From assembly GCA_016946835.1 (NCBI GenBank), contig JACVTC010000202.1, positions 62,001 through 126,000 on the forward strand: DNA of 64,000 nt. Direction: 5' to 3'. This DNA comes from Neocallimastix lanati (nom. inval.). Lineage: Eukaryota; Neocallimastigomycota; Neocallimastigomycetes; Neocallimastigales; Neocallimastigaceae. The notes beneath the pieces were generated by a model, which was not told where the DNA came from, did no database searches, and saw nothing but the letters and a program-made list of their open reading frames with translations. This document shows, piece after piece, positions 50,641-64,000 of this stretch. Position numbers and translations under genes: made by a program. How positions within the stretch are numbered: position 1 is the first letter of the stretch; every line of letters begins with the position of its first letter.

Positions 50641-52229
50641 TAATTACAAAATTGATTGAACACATATAAAATAAAATGGTTGATAAAAAATAGTTACCAC
50701 AAGTAAAATAAAACTCAAAAAATATAAAAATACTAATTTAATAGAGAAAAACAAGGTTAAGGATATTTAAAAACAAGTTTTATATATTTATACTCCTATA
50801 GAGACACTTAAATGAAATTATAATTTGATAATTTAACAAATAAGACTCTAGGCTAGTAATAATGTACTATTTTACATATAAAGGAATATACTCTATGATA
50901 AATTCTCTCTACCCTATGAATATACAAAACGCAATAATATACATTACTAATAAATATTTAAGCAATCATATATTAAACAATGATTTTTGTTAAACCACAA
51001 ATGCATATTACTTAAAATATAGTTATTTTAACTCATATTTATATATGTCAAACATGTATATATTAATTATAATAATGGAGGAGATTATATTATAGAGATC
51101 CTATACTACATAATTTAAAATATAATATCCAAAATATTCTAGGGAAACATAACAGAATGGTAATTCTTAACGTGTAATGGGTACATCCTAACAATAATAG
51201 TATTATTAATGTATTATTAAACCTAGGATAAAATGTTTAGACAATAACTAATTTAATTTAATATAATTATAATACAAACCATTGTGATGAAAGATATGAA
51301 AAATTAATAAATATAACCATGAGTTATACAAATTGGTGACTTTTATCCATACATATTGATTGCATTTTATTCCAAAAATTATAATTATTAAATTTCTATC
51401 ATTAATATTTTAATAATATATAAAATCCTTTTTTAGGGGGAATAAGCAACATTAGTAAAGAGCACTAAAGAAAATTATTTAACAGATTCTTTGTGCTAAT
51501 TATTTAAAAACCATATTTATTTTGGAAATGAATAAAATATCCTAATAGAGAAAATTAGCTAAAATTGGCTTATAAGTAGAAGTTAACTGAAATAAATCTT
51601 AGTAAATTATGTAATAATTTACATTATTTACTAGCAAGTCTAAATGACAAGAATAATATAATAAATTATAAATATAACCAATTTTAATATCCCAATATTA
51701 TTATTTTTTCAAGTACACCAATATATAATTAACAGTTTATTTTAATAGTTATCGCTATAACTATAAAGAAAAAATATGTAGAAGTTAATACTAATCTTTA
51801 AAAAGTATTATAATTTAAAGTGATGTAAAACCTAATATATAAAAGGTATTCACACAAATTCAGATGGCATAGTATCACCCTTCAAGAGTGAGGTTTTCAT
51901 CATATAAATGGTATATATAAACTATATATTATAAGAGATGTCTAAGATACATCTAACATTAATGGTGTAATTATATTAATTACTTAAGTTTTAGGGAAAA
52001 TTATTAGATTACAAATTTCCAAGAAATTACTCAATATTTAAATGGAATTAAAGAATTAATAAAATGTAAAAATTATATTATTCATATAAAATTAAAAATT
52101 AATTTAGAATAGAAATATCTTATAGTTTAATAATAATGAATTAATATTATAAAATAGTATAATTTTATATACATATATTCATTTGTAAACCAATTTATTC
52201 ATTATAGAATAACTATATTTAAAGGGAAT
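50641..52229. other. 1.6 kb of non-coding DNA, less simple than its surroundings
   Basis: No open frame of note and no recognised family. Unlike most spacers it has few A/T runs and a steady scatter of G and C (for example CTCTCTACCCTATGAATATAC near 50909 and TTTTTTAGGGGGAATAAGC near 51430). It lies between R repeats at 50280 and 52230 in the same orientation, so it may be the inside of a decayed element. Confidence 0.45.
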
Positions 52230-52430
52230 GTTAGAATATGTGAATACGATGCATAATATGTGAATATGGAATTAATGAAATAAAATAATGTAATATTTAA
52301 AACATAAGCCACAACGTATTAATATAAAAGTATTTAATTTAGAACAATAATGGACAAGTAACTAATTCATAATTTTTTTTTATAACTGCAATTATTGTGA
52401 TATTTACCATAAAATATATTTTTGACTCTT
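52230..52430 (+). repeat. Repeat family R, third (partial) copy
   Basis: TGTTAGAATATGTGAATACG..., matching 50280 for about 200 bp, with a short internal duplication of AATATGTGAATA and the shared word ATAAGCCACAA. Homology fades before 52430. Confidence 0.6.
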
Positions 52431-53028
52431 TAACAGAAATAATAAAATAATAATAATATATAATAATATATTATATAATATAATAATATATAATAATATA
52501 TTATATAATATAATAATATATAATAATAACAAATAATTAGTATAATAATTACAAAAAACTACTATTATTATTTTATATAATAAAGCAATTTCAAACACTA
52601 TCAAAATTTTATTTTTTTAAAATTTTTATATGATTAATTTATCTATTAGTATTTAATCAAAATTGTAAATGTTCTTTATTTATTTAATTAAAAATATATG
52701 CTACTTTTATTATTATCATTATTAAATTGTACTATCATTTCTTTTCTTTTTAAAAAAAAAATTACTTATTTAAACTATACAATTATTTTAGATGATTTTT
52801 ATGTATATTTTATTATTTTTATTATTATTAAACTTTTAAAAAACATTATCCCGTAATCAAAATATTTATATTTATGTATTATAGATTAAATTAATTTACA
52901 TTTTTTATACTATTTGATATATATTTTAAAAATAATAATAAAAAAGAAAACAAAAAACAAAAAAGAATTATTAATAACTATTTAAAATAACAAAATAATT
53001 AGAATAAAACAGATAGATAATAGTATTT
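52431..53028. other. AT-rich region with a TAATATA tandem run, no gene seen
   Basis: Tandem TATATAATA units at 52455-52530, then plain AT-rich 3' flank of the Rheb gene. Confidence 0.5.
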
Positions 53029-53758
53029 CTACATTATTGTACACGTAGTTTTAGGTTCATCCGGTACTTCTTCTCCTTTTTCTATTTCACCTAACATTAA
53101 TTCAAATGCTTTTGCAATATTAGCATTATGTTTCGCAGATGCTTCTATATTAGCACAATTCCATTCTTTAGCAATTTTTTGAGTTTCTTCAAAGGTAACT
53201 TCACGTTGCAAATGAAGATCACTTTTATTACCTATAAGTACAATAGGTACCCAATCTGTTTGAGTGTAATTCAAAATTTTATCACGAATAACTTGGCAAA
53301 CTTCCAGTGAAGCTCTGGAAGTAATTGAATAAACAAGCATATAACCGTGAATACCAATTGAATGCTTTTTATTTAAAATCGAATGTTCATCTTGGCCTGC
53401 AGTATCTATAATTTCAGCCTTATATTCTTGATTATGAAAATTTATTATTTTAGTAAATGTATTTTCAATAGTTGGGTAATATAAATCAATGAATTGATCC
53501 TCTACATATTGAACAGTTAATGAAGACTTTTATTTTTAATACGTATATTATTCAAAATATTCAAAATAATAATAATAATTATAATAAAGGATAATAATAA
53601 TATTTTACAAATATCATATTAATGAGAATATGTGTATTATAAATAAAAAATTTATTTAGATATTTTTCAATTATCCAAATATAATAAAATAATTAATTAC
53701 ATATAAAAGATTTAAATGCATATATAATAATAATTATTATTATTTTGTTAATTTATTG

Positions 53759-53789
<31 letters not shown>

Positions 53790-53996
53790 CATTTATATTA
53801 AAAAAAAATAAAAATTAATAAATTTTAAATTTAATTTATATTATGATATTATGTATTATAAATAATATTTAATGTTATTTCAAAAATTAGAAATTAAATT
53901 TTAATAGTATAATTATTATACTGAAATTATATATACCTTCCCCACAGAAGGTGAACCTAAAACAACAATTCTTCTTAATTTTTCTTGCCCAGACAT
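53029..53996 (-). CDS. rhb1: Rheb-family small GTPase (TORC1 activator)
   Basis: Rheb GTPases activate TORC1 at endomembranes. Two exons, 53996-53937 and 53526-53029, join in frame across a 410-bp intron that holds an (AT)n run, giving 185 aa (fission yeast Rhb1 185). Motifs: P-loop GSPSVGKSS (G1), effector YYPTIENTFTK, switch II DTAGQDEHSI, NKSD (G4), EASAK (G5) and a C-terminal CaaX box CTIM for prenylation. Most stretches resemble S. pombe Rhb1 (IGIHGYMLVYSITS, WVPIVLIGNKSDLH). The residue equal to Rheb Arg15 (Ras Gly12) is Pro here. The start is the first ATG, giving MSGQEKLRRIVVLG. Confidence 0.96.
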
Positions 53997-56654
53997 ATTT
54001 AATATTTCATATAATTAAATTTTGTTTATTTATGTCTGGATGATATATATTAATATATATTAATAATAAATTATATAAAGATATTTAATTATTGAGTTTA
54101 TTTTATTTTACGTTTTGAACAACGTTTATTAATATTAAACTACAACATAAATATATATATATAAATGGTAATATAAATAAAATAAAAATATGAATAATAT
54201 AAATAATTTAAGAATGTATATAAAGAGTTAGTTTCAAAAATATATATGTTATTATTTTAATAAATAAACAAAAATAAAATAAAAATAAAAATAATTGATT
54301 TATTATATTATTTAAATATTACAAAAACTCATTATAGTTTTATCATTTTATCATTATTATTAATTTATAATTGAAAATAATTTTTTGTTTTTTATAACAA
54401 TTTTTAAATTTTATTCATTTATTAACATAGTCCAATTTATTTTAAAGTTAATTTATCAATTGCAATAATTGTAATTATAGTTATATTCATTTTATTTATT
54501 TTAATGCTCATTTATCTATTATGGAATTAAATACATTTTATTCAAATTTTATTCAATTATTGAAATAGTTCATTTTGTTTTGATGTTCATTATAACGCTC
54601 ATTTATCAATAATGTAATTATATTCATTTTAATTTTTTTAAAGTATTAACATATATATATATATATAAAATCTTTATTTTAAATAAAATTTTATTGACAA
54701 ATTATTTATTTTATTTAAAACATTTTCTTATATTCATTTATTTTTATTCTTTGAATGTTTATTATAAAATAACATAATACAATATCAAATTTTATTATTT
54801 TCATCAATATATTTAATATTGATTATTAATTATTAATATACTTTTATAAAAATCTTTATTATTGAATTAATTTGTTTTTCATTTTTTATTTTTTTATTAA
54901 GTTTATTACATTTAATATATATTATACCTTTTAAAGCCTAATAATTATTTTTTAAAAAATTACAATGTTAATAATTAATTAATAAAGTTTTATTGTTTGG
55001 TAGTTTACTTTTTTTTTATATTCCCCCTTTTAAAATATTTATTTGTAGTTATTTTTGACTTTTTAATTGATTATTAATCATAAAAAAAAAAAAAAAAAGA
55101 TAATTTATTTTATTGTTTTAATTGTTAAAGGTTATATATATTACAAAATTTTATTAGTTTATATAACAAAATATAATTAAATTTTATATTACTTTTTTTA
55201 TAAATAAGGTTTTGTTTTTTATTAATTTATGATAATGAAAATTAATATTATTATTTTATTCTTTAAAATTTATATAAATAAAAGAAAAATAAATAAACTT
55301 TAGTTTTGTGGCTTATAAAGTATTATATATATTATGTAATATTTAAATATATATAGTAATTTACATATAATATATAAAATTTACTCAAAAAAAGGCTTGA
55401 AGAAGAGTAAATAAATTAATATAATATTTAAAAATTTTGACTATATTAATAATTAATTACAATTATATATAAGATAATGATTTAATATTTTAACATTTTT
55501 ATTCATTTTTTATTTTATAATTTAATAGTTATTAATTAATATATAAATAATATAATTTATAATTAATAATTAATATATATAATATAATAATAATTTTTTA
55601 AATATAAATATGACTTTATTCAACAAAATGTATATAATAAAGAAAAATGTTTATCCATCTTTTAAATTTAAAAACTAATTTTTTATAGATTGTATGATTT
55701 TAATTTAAATGTTCTTATTGATATTATTAACCCAATTACTAATTATATTATAATTAAAAATTATATTAAGTTCTTCAAGTTTTTTATACTAAGGACATTA
55801 TAAAATTTAAATTCATCTATATAGATTATTCATATTATTTAGATTATGTTCTATATAAATATATCTTTTTAATATTATTATACATAAAAAGATTATATAA
55901 TAAATTATAATTAATATATTATATATATATTATATTTATTGAATAATCTAGCAATTCATAAATATAACCATAAATAAATATAAATATAAAGTAATAATAA
56001 AGGAATAAAATATATGGATATAATATATTTTGGGATATATAATAAGGTATACTTAATAATTACTAAAGTAGTTCAATTTACAAGAGAAGGAAAGTATATG
56101 CTGTAATAATCTAATTTATAAAAGACAGAAAAAATAAAATGCAATTTAATTCGATGATTATTTTGACTGAATATAAATATATTATATACTAATTTTAGTT
56201 ATATATAAATTGAAATAATAAATTACATATTCTACTAATTTTAATATATTAATACTTTTTATTATTTTTGAATATATAAAATCTTTCAATATATATATAT
56301 AAAAATATTAATAAGAAATAAATATACAGTTTGTTAATGATTTTAGTTCAAAATTTGGTTATTTTGAAAAAATTGAGGTTTGTGAAACAGTTTTTAGGTT
56401 ATTATTGTTAATATATTTATATATATTTATATATAATTTTATATTTTTTATTTTAAATTTAAAACCTTGGTTTTTATTGGCTAATGTATTAAAAAATTTG
56501 AAATTAAAATAAAATTTAAATCTTAATTAAAAAAAGAATTTATAATTATTTTAAATTTTAAAATTACTTTTTTATGAATATAATTGTGTATATTATATAT
56601 TAATCTGTATTTTTTTGTATTTTAGTTATCTGTATTTTTTATCTTTTTTGGATA

Positions 56655-56694
<40 letters not shown>

Positions 56695-58789
56695 TATATA
56701 TTGAAATATTGAAATAAGTATTAAAACAAAATAAAATATATTATAATTTTTGGATCCATAAAAATGAAAAGTTTATTTTATTATTTTAATTATTATTATT
56801 ATTTTTTTTCTTTACATAGGGATTATTAGTGCTATTACTTATTTTATTGACAATAAAAATAATTTTTCAATTATAGATATTGATAGTTTTAAAGTTTGAT
56901 TTAATGTCATAATTTTACCAAAATCAATACTTAACCTTACTTAACCTTCAAAAATTACATTTTAGCTAATAAATATTTATTTACATTCCAAAGATTTCAT
57001 TTACATTAAAATAATTGGTTACACTCCAGATTACATTATAACTAAGATCAACAGTTTTGTTAAAAAATTATTTATTAAAAGATAGTATTACAGAAATATA
57101 AATATATATATTATTTAATATAAAAGAATAAAAGAATGATTAATAATATTATATATATATATATTTATTTATATTAATTATTATTAAAATTTTATAATAA
57201 TATCACTTTTCAATTTGAATAGTATTACATCTGATATTAGAAAAGTAAATATAAACTATAATATTAGTATTACAAATTTTCTTTTTTCTTTCTATAAAAT
57301 AAATTACTATTAAATAAAATAATGGTAATTATTTAAAAGATTAAAAAAAAATTTTTTTTTTCATATTATTATCAATTTTATTTTAAAAGATTAAATATAT
57401 AATAAAAAAGAAAACAAAATAGGAAGTATATCCCTTCAAAAAGCTTGAACTTTATCACAAATATTTAATAATATATATATGTATATTATATATATTTATT
57501 TTCATTTATATATATATATATATTTAAATATTTATATATGAAAGATATATATAATTATGATCAACTATTGATGGATTTTATATTATTTTGCTATAAATGC
57601 AAAGTACAATAATAATAAATATAATAATATTAATTTTCGTTTTACATATATATATGTTTAAAGTAACAAGTCTACAATAATATTCAAAGCATTATATTAA
57701 TTTTTATTAATTTATATTTTTAAAACAAACTTTTTTTTAATTCTTTTTTTATTTTATATATTATATTATTATAATTTTATTATTTATTAATGAATTTACA
57801 TATTTTTATGTAAAATTTTAATAAAATTATAATTTTTATATATAGAACAATGATTAATATTTTAATAATGTTACTGATTTTAAAAATATATTTATAAGCA
57901 ATAATGCATGACTGTAACATTATTTATTACTATACTAAAATATTAATTATTGCTTATAAATATATTTTTAAAATCAATAAGAGTCTAATATACGTTTTAG
58001 GGGAGTGACTTAAGGCCCTATTGTTAATCTTTATCAAAAAAAAGAAAAAAATTATTTATTACATTTATAACATATTTATTTTAATACTTTTTATGTTATT
58101 AATAATAAGCAAATATAAATTATAATATAATAATTTTATTAAATTATACATTAGTTAAATATATAAAAATATTTAGTATATATAATATATGAAAGTATTT
58201 ATTTGAAAATTCATTTACTTTTATGACTAATATAAATATAATATATATTATATATATTATTTATTTAATATATTTTTCATTTATTTATTTTTAAAAATGA
58301 TTTAATATTAATTGAAATTCATTAATAAAAAAAAAATTTTTTTTAATTATTTCTTATTTTTTTTTAATATTTAATATTAGATAAATACGTAAAATTTTTT
58401 TCTTTAGGAAAAAATATATTAAAAAATAAATAAATAAAAAAAAATAAAATATAGAAATAAAATATAAAAATAAAAAAAAAAAATTTTTTTATACGCGAAA
58501 TAAATAAAAAAAATTTAATGAATTAAATAATAAAATTAAATCAGAAAAAGTAATTGGAAAATATACAAGAAATTAAAAAAAAAAAAGAAAATCAAAAAAG
58601 GAAGAAATTATTAAATGTGTTTAATGAATATATAGTATAATTTTTAATTATAATGACAATTTTTTAATTTTTGATCAAATTAAAAAAATAAATATTCGTA
58701 TTTATTTATTTATTAATAAATAAATTTAAATAAATAGATATTTTTTTTTAAAAAAAAAAAAAAAAACAAAAAAAAAAACAATTAACACA
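53997..58789. other. 4.8-kb AT-rich intergenic region, no recognised gene
   Basis: Only A/T-biased sequence with microsatellites (for example (TAA)n near 56660). Weak signs of structure: a perfect 30-bp inverted repeat at 57876-57975 and a slightly G/C-richer segment around 56935-57060. A U-rich or ncRNA gene cannot be excluded by eye. The right end is the EPL1 upstream region. Confidence 0.5.
57876..57975. repeat. Perfect 30-bp inverted repeat (40-nt loop)
   Basis: Arms 57876-57905 and 57946-57975 are exact inverse complements (GATTTTAAAAATATATTTAT AAGCAATAAT and its inverse). No direct repeat flanks it. It could fold into a long hairpin or be a tiny MITE. Confidence 0.85.
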
Positions 58790-58996
58790 ATGTCTTATAA
58801 ATCAGGAACAAAATTCAGGTCTCGGAAAATAGATAACAAGAGACCTCTTGCAGTTTATCGTTCTTCTGAACTTCAAGACCTTAATGAACTTACTAATTTA
58901 AGCAGAGCAGCACCAATGGTTGCTACTGGTGTTGAAAAGGAAGAAGAAGAGGTATGAATTATATTTATTAATAGAAATAATAATTATAAAATAATA

Positions 58997-59032
<36 letters not shown>

Positions 59033-62000
59033 TAAGGAAATAATTAAATATATTGAATTAGAATACATTATAATATATTCCATACATATATTAACATTAA
59101 TACAAAATAAAGGTTAGAAAACGAAAGAATAATTTTTTATTCTATGAAATTATTGGTTTATATATAAAATGTAAAATTTTTTTTTGAAATAAATACAAAT
59201 ATGTTACAATTATTAATTTTATCCAATAGAAATATAAAATATAAAATATTATGTATAATAATAATTATATAAAAATAATTATAATAGTAAAAAGCTTTTG
59301 TAATTGTAATACAATATCAATAATTAATAGTAATACATTATATTCACCATAAAACCATCAAGCCACAAACGTCAAATTATGGTGAAGATGAATTGCAATG
59401 AGCAATTTATATAACAAAACATTGAAAGAGTAATATATAATATAATAAATGATTCATTAAAGTAAAATAAATAAAATATGGGAAAAATGCATTTCATTTT
59501 ATTGTTTTTTAATTTTCAAGAATTTTTAAGGAAAAAATAATTGATAAATAAATAGAAAAAAACTTTAATAAGCACTTTACTTTTCTTTTCTTTTCTTTTA
59601 TTTTATTTTATTTTTTTTTTTTTTTCAAAAATAAATAAATAAATATAAATAAATAAGAAGTTAAAAATAAAAAATGATAAATTATAATGATAATTCAACA
59701 ATTTTATTAATTTTATTGAGTATAAATATATTTTAAAATAAATGAACACGAAAATTTAAAATTTAAAATAGGAAAATTCATATATTATAAGAAAAAGTAT
59801 AATATAAATGAATATATAAAGACTCATATAATTTCAGTATTACTTAAGAAACAAATTTAGTATTAATGATAATGATTTGGAATATTATATACTAAAGAAA
59901 ATTTTTATAAATACATAATTTAATAGTATATAAAATTAATTAAAATTAATATATTCATATATATATATATATTTTAAAAAAAATAATATATATTTATTTA
60001 TCTATTTGTATATTATATATATATATATATTTTAAAAAAATGAAATAAAATTAAATAAAACTCTTAAAAAGGAATATCATTTACAAAATGCATTACATTC
60101 GACCCAATCTGGTGTGGCTCATCATACCACTTTTATACCCACGCCTGATGCATCACGATTAATAAATAATTACAAAGATTTTTATAATAAACCTTATCAT
60201 CAACCAAAGTCATTAATACGACATTCAATACCTATGGAGGAGGCTATAGGATGTTTATATAATATGGATGAGCAGGATGATATTTTTTTTGCTGAATATA
60301 CTAAAGAATTGAAAGAAGGAAAAATAAAAGAAGAAGCAAAAATTAATGAAGATCAATTTGAAGAAGTCATGTATGCATTAGAAAATTTAACAAATCAAAA
60401 GGTAATAAAAGTAATATATTATTAATCATTTTTTTATTATTTCTATTAAATTTAATTTTATTTAATTTTATTTATTAATTGTTGTCACTTGAAAAATTAA
60501 ATACATACTTTTTTTTTTTTTTTTTTTTATTTTTAATATATATATATTTTTAATATATGATTGAAAATTAAAATTTTTATTTTTATAATTTTTTCTTTTA
60601 TGTGATTATATAAAAATTGTTATAACGAATTAAAAATTTAACAATATTAAAATTTTCTATAATAGTTTGGTGATGAATTATTATCTTTAGAAGAATTACA
60701 AGAATATATGAATACCCAACTTCATCCACCACCATCTGAATGTTATCATTATATATATGAATACTGGAAAAAGAGAAGACTACAAAGAAATAAAAAGCCA
60801 ATTCAACCTTATCTAAAGACAGAAGAATTAAAAATAGATTCTGATCCGTATGTATGCTTTAGGCGTCGTGAAATTAAAACATTGAGAAAAACAAGAAGAT
60901 GTGATGCTTTATCATTAGAAAAATTAAAACGTCTTCAGGTTGAAATGGAACAAGCACATGAATTAATGGAAATGGTTTGTAAAAGAGAAAAATTACGCCG
61001 TGACAGTCTTCTTCTTGAACATAAGATTTTTGAACAAAAAATATTGATTCGACAAATGAAAAAGAAATTGGGAGTTGTTTCATCTGAAAAAATTCAAAAT
61101 GAACTGGAAAGCAATGGCTCCATTTCTTCAATATCCGAAAATCCTGCTAATAAAATTTCTAATGCAAACGTTAATTCTAGTATATCTGTCAATGTACTTG
61201 GTACACAAGCCAATGTTAATGACACAATTAGTTCAGGTTCGGGTCATACTCGTGTAAGGAAGAAAATACGTAAATCCAATATACATCATAATAGTGATGA
61301 ACCTAGTTCAAAACGTCTTACACTGCCAAAAATTAAAATACGACAATCAAGTGTAATACATAATGATTATGAAGGAGGCCGTACAGCAGTTGAAAAAGTA
61401 GCCCAAGTTGAAGCTAACACAAGAAATGCTAAAAAAACAGAAGAGGAAAAACCAGGATGGATCGATCTTATGGATTTACCAGATCCTACCGAAGATTTAC
61501 CATATATACATCAAGGAAATACCTTTTATCAGTCTGATTTACCTATGACTATTAATTATAAAACTTTTTCTCTTCGTAGTAATCAAAGTTTACCATTTGC
61601 TAGAAGACGTATTGGTAGAGGAGGAAGAGTAATATTTGATAGGCGCGTATCACTTCAAAAAATTAGAGAAATAAAAAAATTGCATAAATATTCTATTGGA
61701 TTATTGGGTCAGCCAGGTACTTATGAAGGTAGATTTCATAATCATGGGAGTAAGGGTAAGTCACGACCAAAATTACCATGGCTTAAAAATGCATATCCAC
61801 AACGTCGCGAATCGGTGGATTATCAATGGTTTGATGAATGCAGTGACTTGGATGACTTTGAAAGTGAAGAGGATATTCGTGAAGATAATAATAGCTTGGT
61901 ATATAATTCAAAAATTTATACTGAAACTGATCAAATGGTTCTTCAAGTTAAACCTACTTTCCCAGAACAATTTAATCCATTTATTACTATGAAACGTCCT

Positions 62001-64000
62001 GTCATATCAAATAATAATAACATCTCAAAGGTCACAAATACTTCATCTTCACATTTGCAATCATCCTCAATAATACTTCAAAATACAGAAGTTACTACTG
62101 CATCTACAACAGTAGCAACTTTAGCATCATCAAAATTTTCAATATCCAATTCACCTAATAACAATAATATTAGTCCTGCTTCATCCTTATTAAATACCAA
62201 AGCAAGTTCAATTATACAATTATCGTCCACTCAGAGCCCACTTTCGACCAAAATACCAACACTTTTAACTAGTGCCACACTGACTACTACAATTCCATCT
62301 CGTTCTTCAACTCCAACAATAAAAGGAACAAATATAGTAACTACTTCAGTTAGTAATATCACAACATCAGCAGCTATAACGACAATAGATACTTCTTCAA
62401 CAAAAGCAAATGATTCAACTTCATTATTAAAAAATTCACATCTCTCTCCTATCTCAAAAGTCAATGAAATTAATTCAATATCATCAAATCCAGCACCATC
62501 AATACCAACTTCAAATATGGAAATATCTTCATCCATTCACCACTCAGGTTCTCTATCCAATAAATCACATAATTCTACACCTACAATGACAGCAGGAAGT
62601 CCATTGAATAATGCTAACTCTAAGGTCACTAATAATGCTGTAAATGTACTTAAATCAACTACTCTTTCTAATGAGAAGTTTACTACATCCATGAATGTAC
62701 AAACTTCACCAACAAGTGTATCTACGAAAACAATGCCAAATGGCTTAGCTGCCAATACCCTTCAAGTCAATGCACTTAATAACGCCGCTATAGCCTCCTC
62801 ATTAAATAAAGTTACAGGTCCTAGTGCTACAGCAAATAATAAGAGTCTTAACGATCTAATGTCTAATTCTAAAACAATGGCAAGTCCAAAGGTTGCTCCA
62901 ACATTGAAGAATAGTAATATTAATTCTATGAATGTATCTCCTATAAGTACTGTTGGTGCAATGAATACAATAAATGTTATTAATAAAATGAAACTTAGTC
63001 AAGGATATGCCTCTTCACCAGTAAATGAAGCTAATCTTACAGTAGAAGGTCTTAAAAATACAACTTATTTGGCACAAACTCAGGCCCAAGCTAAAAATCA
63101 AAGAATATCAAGTCCATATAATGCTACTGCTAAGACGGCAACTCTCAATCCATATATGTCTAATATTAATGCAAACGTTTTAGCCAATGCAAAGCTAAAT
63201 AATTATTATAATAACGCAACAGCTTCAGCAATTGCTGCTGCTAAAGCAGGATCTTTTGCGTTAACATCTTCTACTGTAGCGAATACAACAAGTACAACAC
63301 CTACAACAACAACAATAAATACAACATCAACAATTGGTGTGACTTCAAAGACTACAGCTGCTACAACATTAATACAAACACCAATATTAAAAACGTCCTT
63401 ACAACCAACTACTGTGTCAACTACAACTACGCCATTAATGAAACCAAACGCAGTTAATCCATTAAGTGGTGCTCACACAAACACAACTTCAGAAATAATG
63501 CTTGGTTCTTCTCCAATATCAACACCTAATTCTGTTAAGAGTACAGCTCGTAAAACAATAAGAAAAGATACCCCAACAATGAACGCTACTACTACTCTTA
63601 AATCGGCTCAAACAACGCCTACATCTAAACCTACAATTGATGATCCAAAAACAATAGCATTACGTCATTTAATGCAAGTTCAAGCTCAAGCACAAAAAAA
63701 TGCACAACTTCAACAACAACTCTCTCAGCAAAGTGTTTTAGCATCTGAGGCGGCAGCAGTGTCTCATATTCACACAGGAAATGTTGCGGCAACGGTTAAT
63801 CAAAATGCAGTTGGTATTTTAAATAATGCTAATGTTACTGCTGCCTCTGCACTTAATGGTGCCCATACAACAACTCACGTTAATCATGGTAATTCAATTA
63901 ATATTTCTAACCTACCTGCAAATGCAGCAGAACTTAATCCTGCTGTTGCTGCAATAGCTGCACAATCTTCACCAATAATATCTACAGCAAATACTCATCT
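58790..64000 (+). CDS. EPL1: Enhancer of polycomb homologue (partial, runs off the window)
   Basis: EPL1 is the scaffold of the piccolo NuA4 histone acetyltransferase module, binding Esa1 and Yng2 in the nucleus. Exons: 58790-58951, 60072-60401 and 60666 to beyond 64000, phase 0 at both junctions. Introns are 1,120 and 264 bp. The N-terminal EPL domain is clear: FRSRKIDNKRPLAVYR, VEKEEEE-EYHLQNAL, IPTPDASRL, FGDELLSLEELQEYM and DPYVCFRRREIKTLRKTRR, then a charged coiled-coil-like segment (about 245-310). After about residue 520 the tail is Ser/Thr/Ala/Asn-rich low complexity with short Gln runs, and stays open to the edge (more than 1,270 residues so far, longer than yeast Epl1 at about 830). 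The start matches the family N-terminus. Confidence 0.95.

Overview
The window is very AT-rich eukaryotic DNA. It has short spliceosomal introns (GT..AG, mostly 87-260 bp), long poly-A/T runs, asparagine-rich proteins and heavy transposon load. The four recognisable host genes (NEDD8 E2, an EED/ESC-type WD40 protein, a Rheb GTPase close to the fission-yeast form, and Enhancer of polycomb), together with copia, Ty3/gypsy chromovirus and MULE elements, fit best with an early-diverging fungus. An anaerobic gut fungus (Neocallimastigomycota) is my favoured guess from base composition. An AT-rich amoebozoan is a weaker alternative. This placement is inference, not proof.

Layout. 1-12.8 kb is a DNA-transposon zone: four MULE copies (FLYWCH-type zinc finger plus DDE transposase with the CxWH signature), all decayed. 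One still has terminal inverted repeats and a 9-bp target duplication (10069-12496). Another carries a nested MITE with its own 9-bp duplication (3130-3388). A small cysteine-rich secreted-protein gene (2015-2463, minus) sits between inverted repeats, and a 2.7-kb compound TAAAA satellite lies at 7.13-9.82 kb. 13.5-17.5 kb holds two convergent host genes, UBC12 (+) and EED (-). I resolved their exons by eye; every reading frame closes across the introns.

18.3-44.3 kb is an LTR-retrotransposon graveyard. It contains a 7.6-kb Ty3/gypsy chromovirus with near-identical LTRs; a cluster of solo LTRs stacked end to end; a 4.1-kb element with LTRs, a primer-binding site and gag but no visible pol; a GC-richer gypsy relic on the minus strand; and a copia relic. 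Several solo LTRs are nested inside others, and most have 4- or 5-bp target duplications. One 610-bp insert carries a tRNA-like A/B-box segment.

45-64 kb returns to host genes: a 1,506-aa Asn-rich nuclear-looking protein with a SUMO-interacting-type motif (-), a Rheb GTPase (-), about 4.8 kb without a recognised gene, and EPL1 (+), which runs off the right edge. Two of the host genes (EED of PRC2, EPL1 of NuA4) are chromatin regulators, UBC12 runs cullin neddylation and Rheb feeds TORC1. Nothing in the layout says they work as a unit. No CRISPR, operon or rRNA gene is present.
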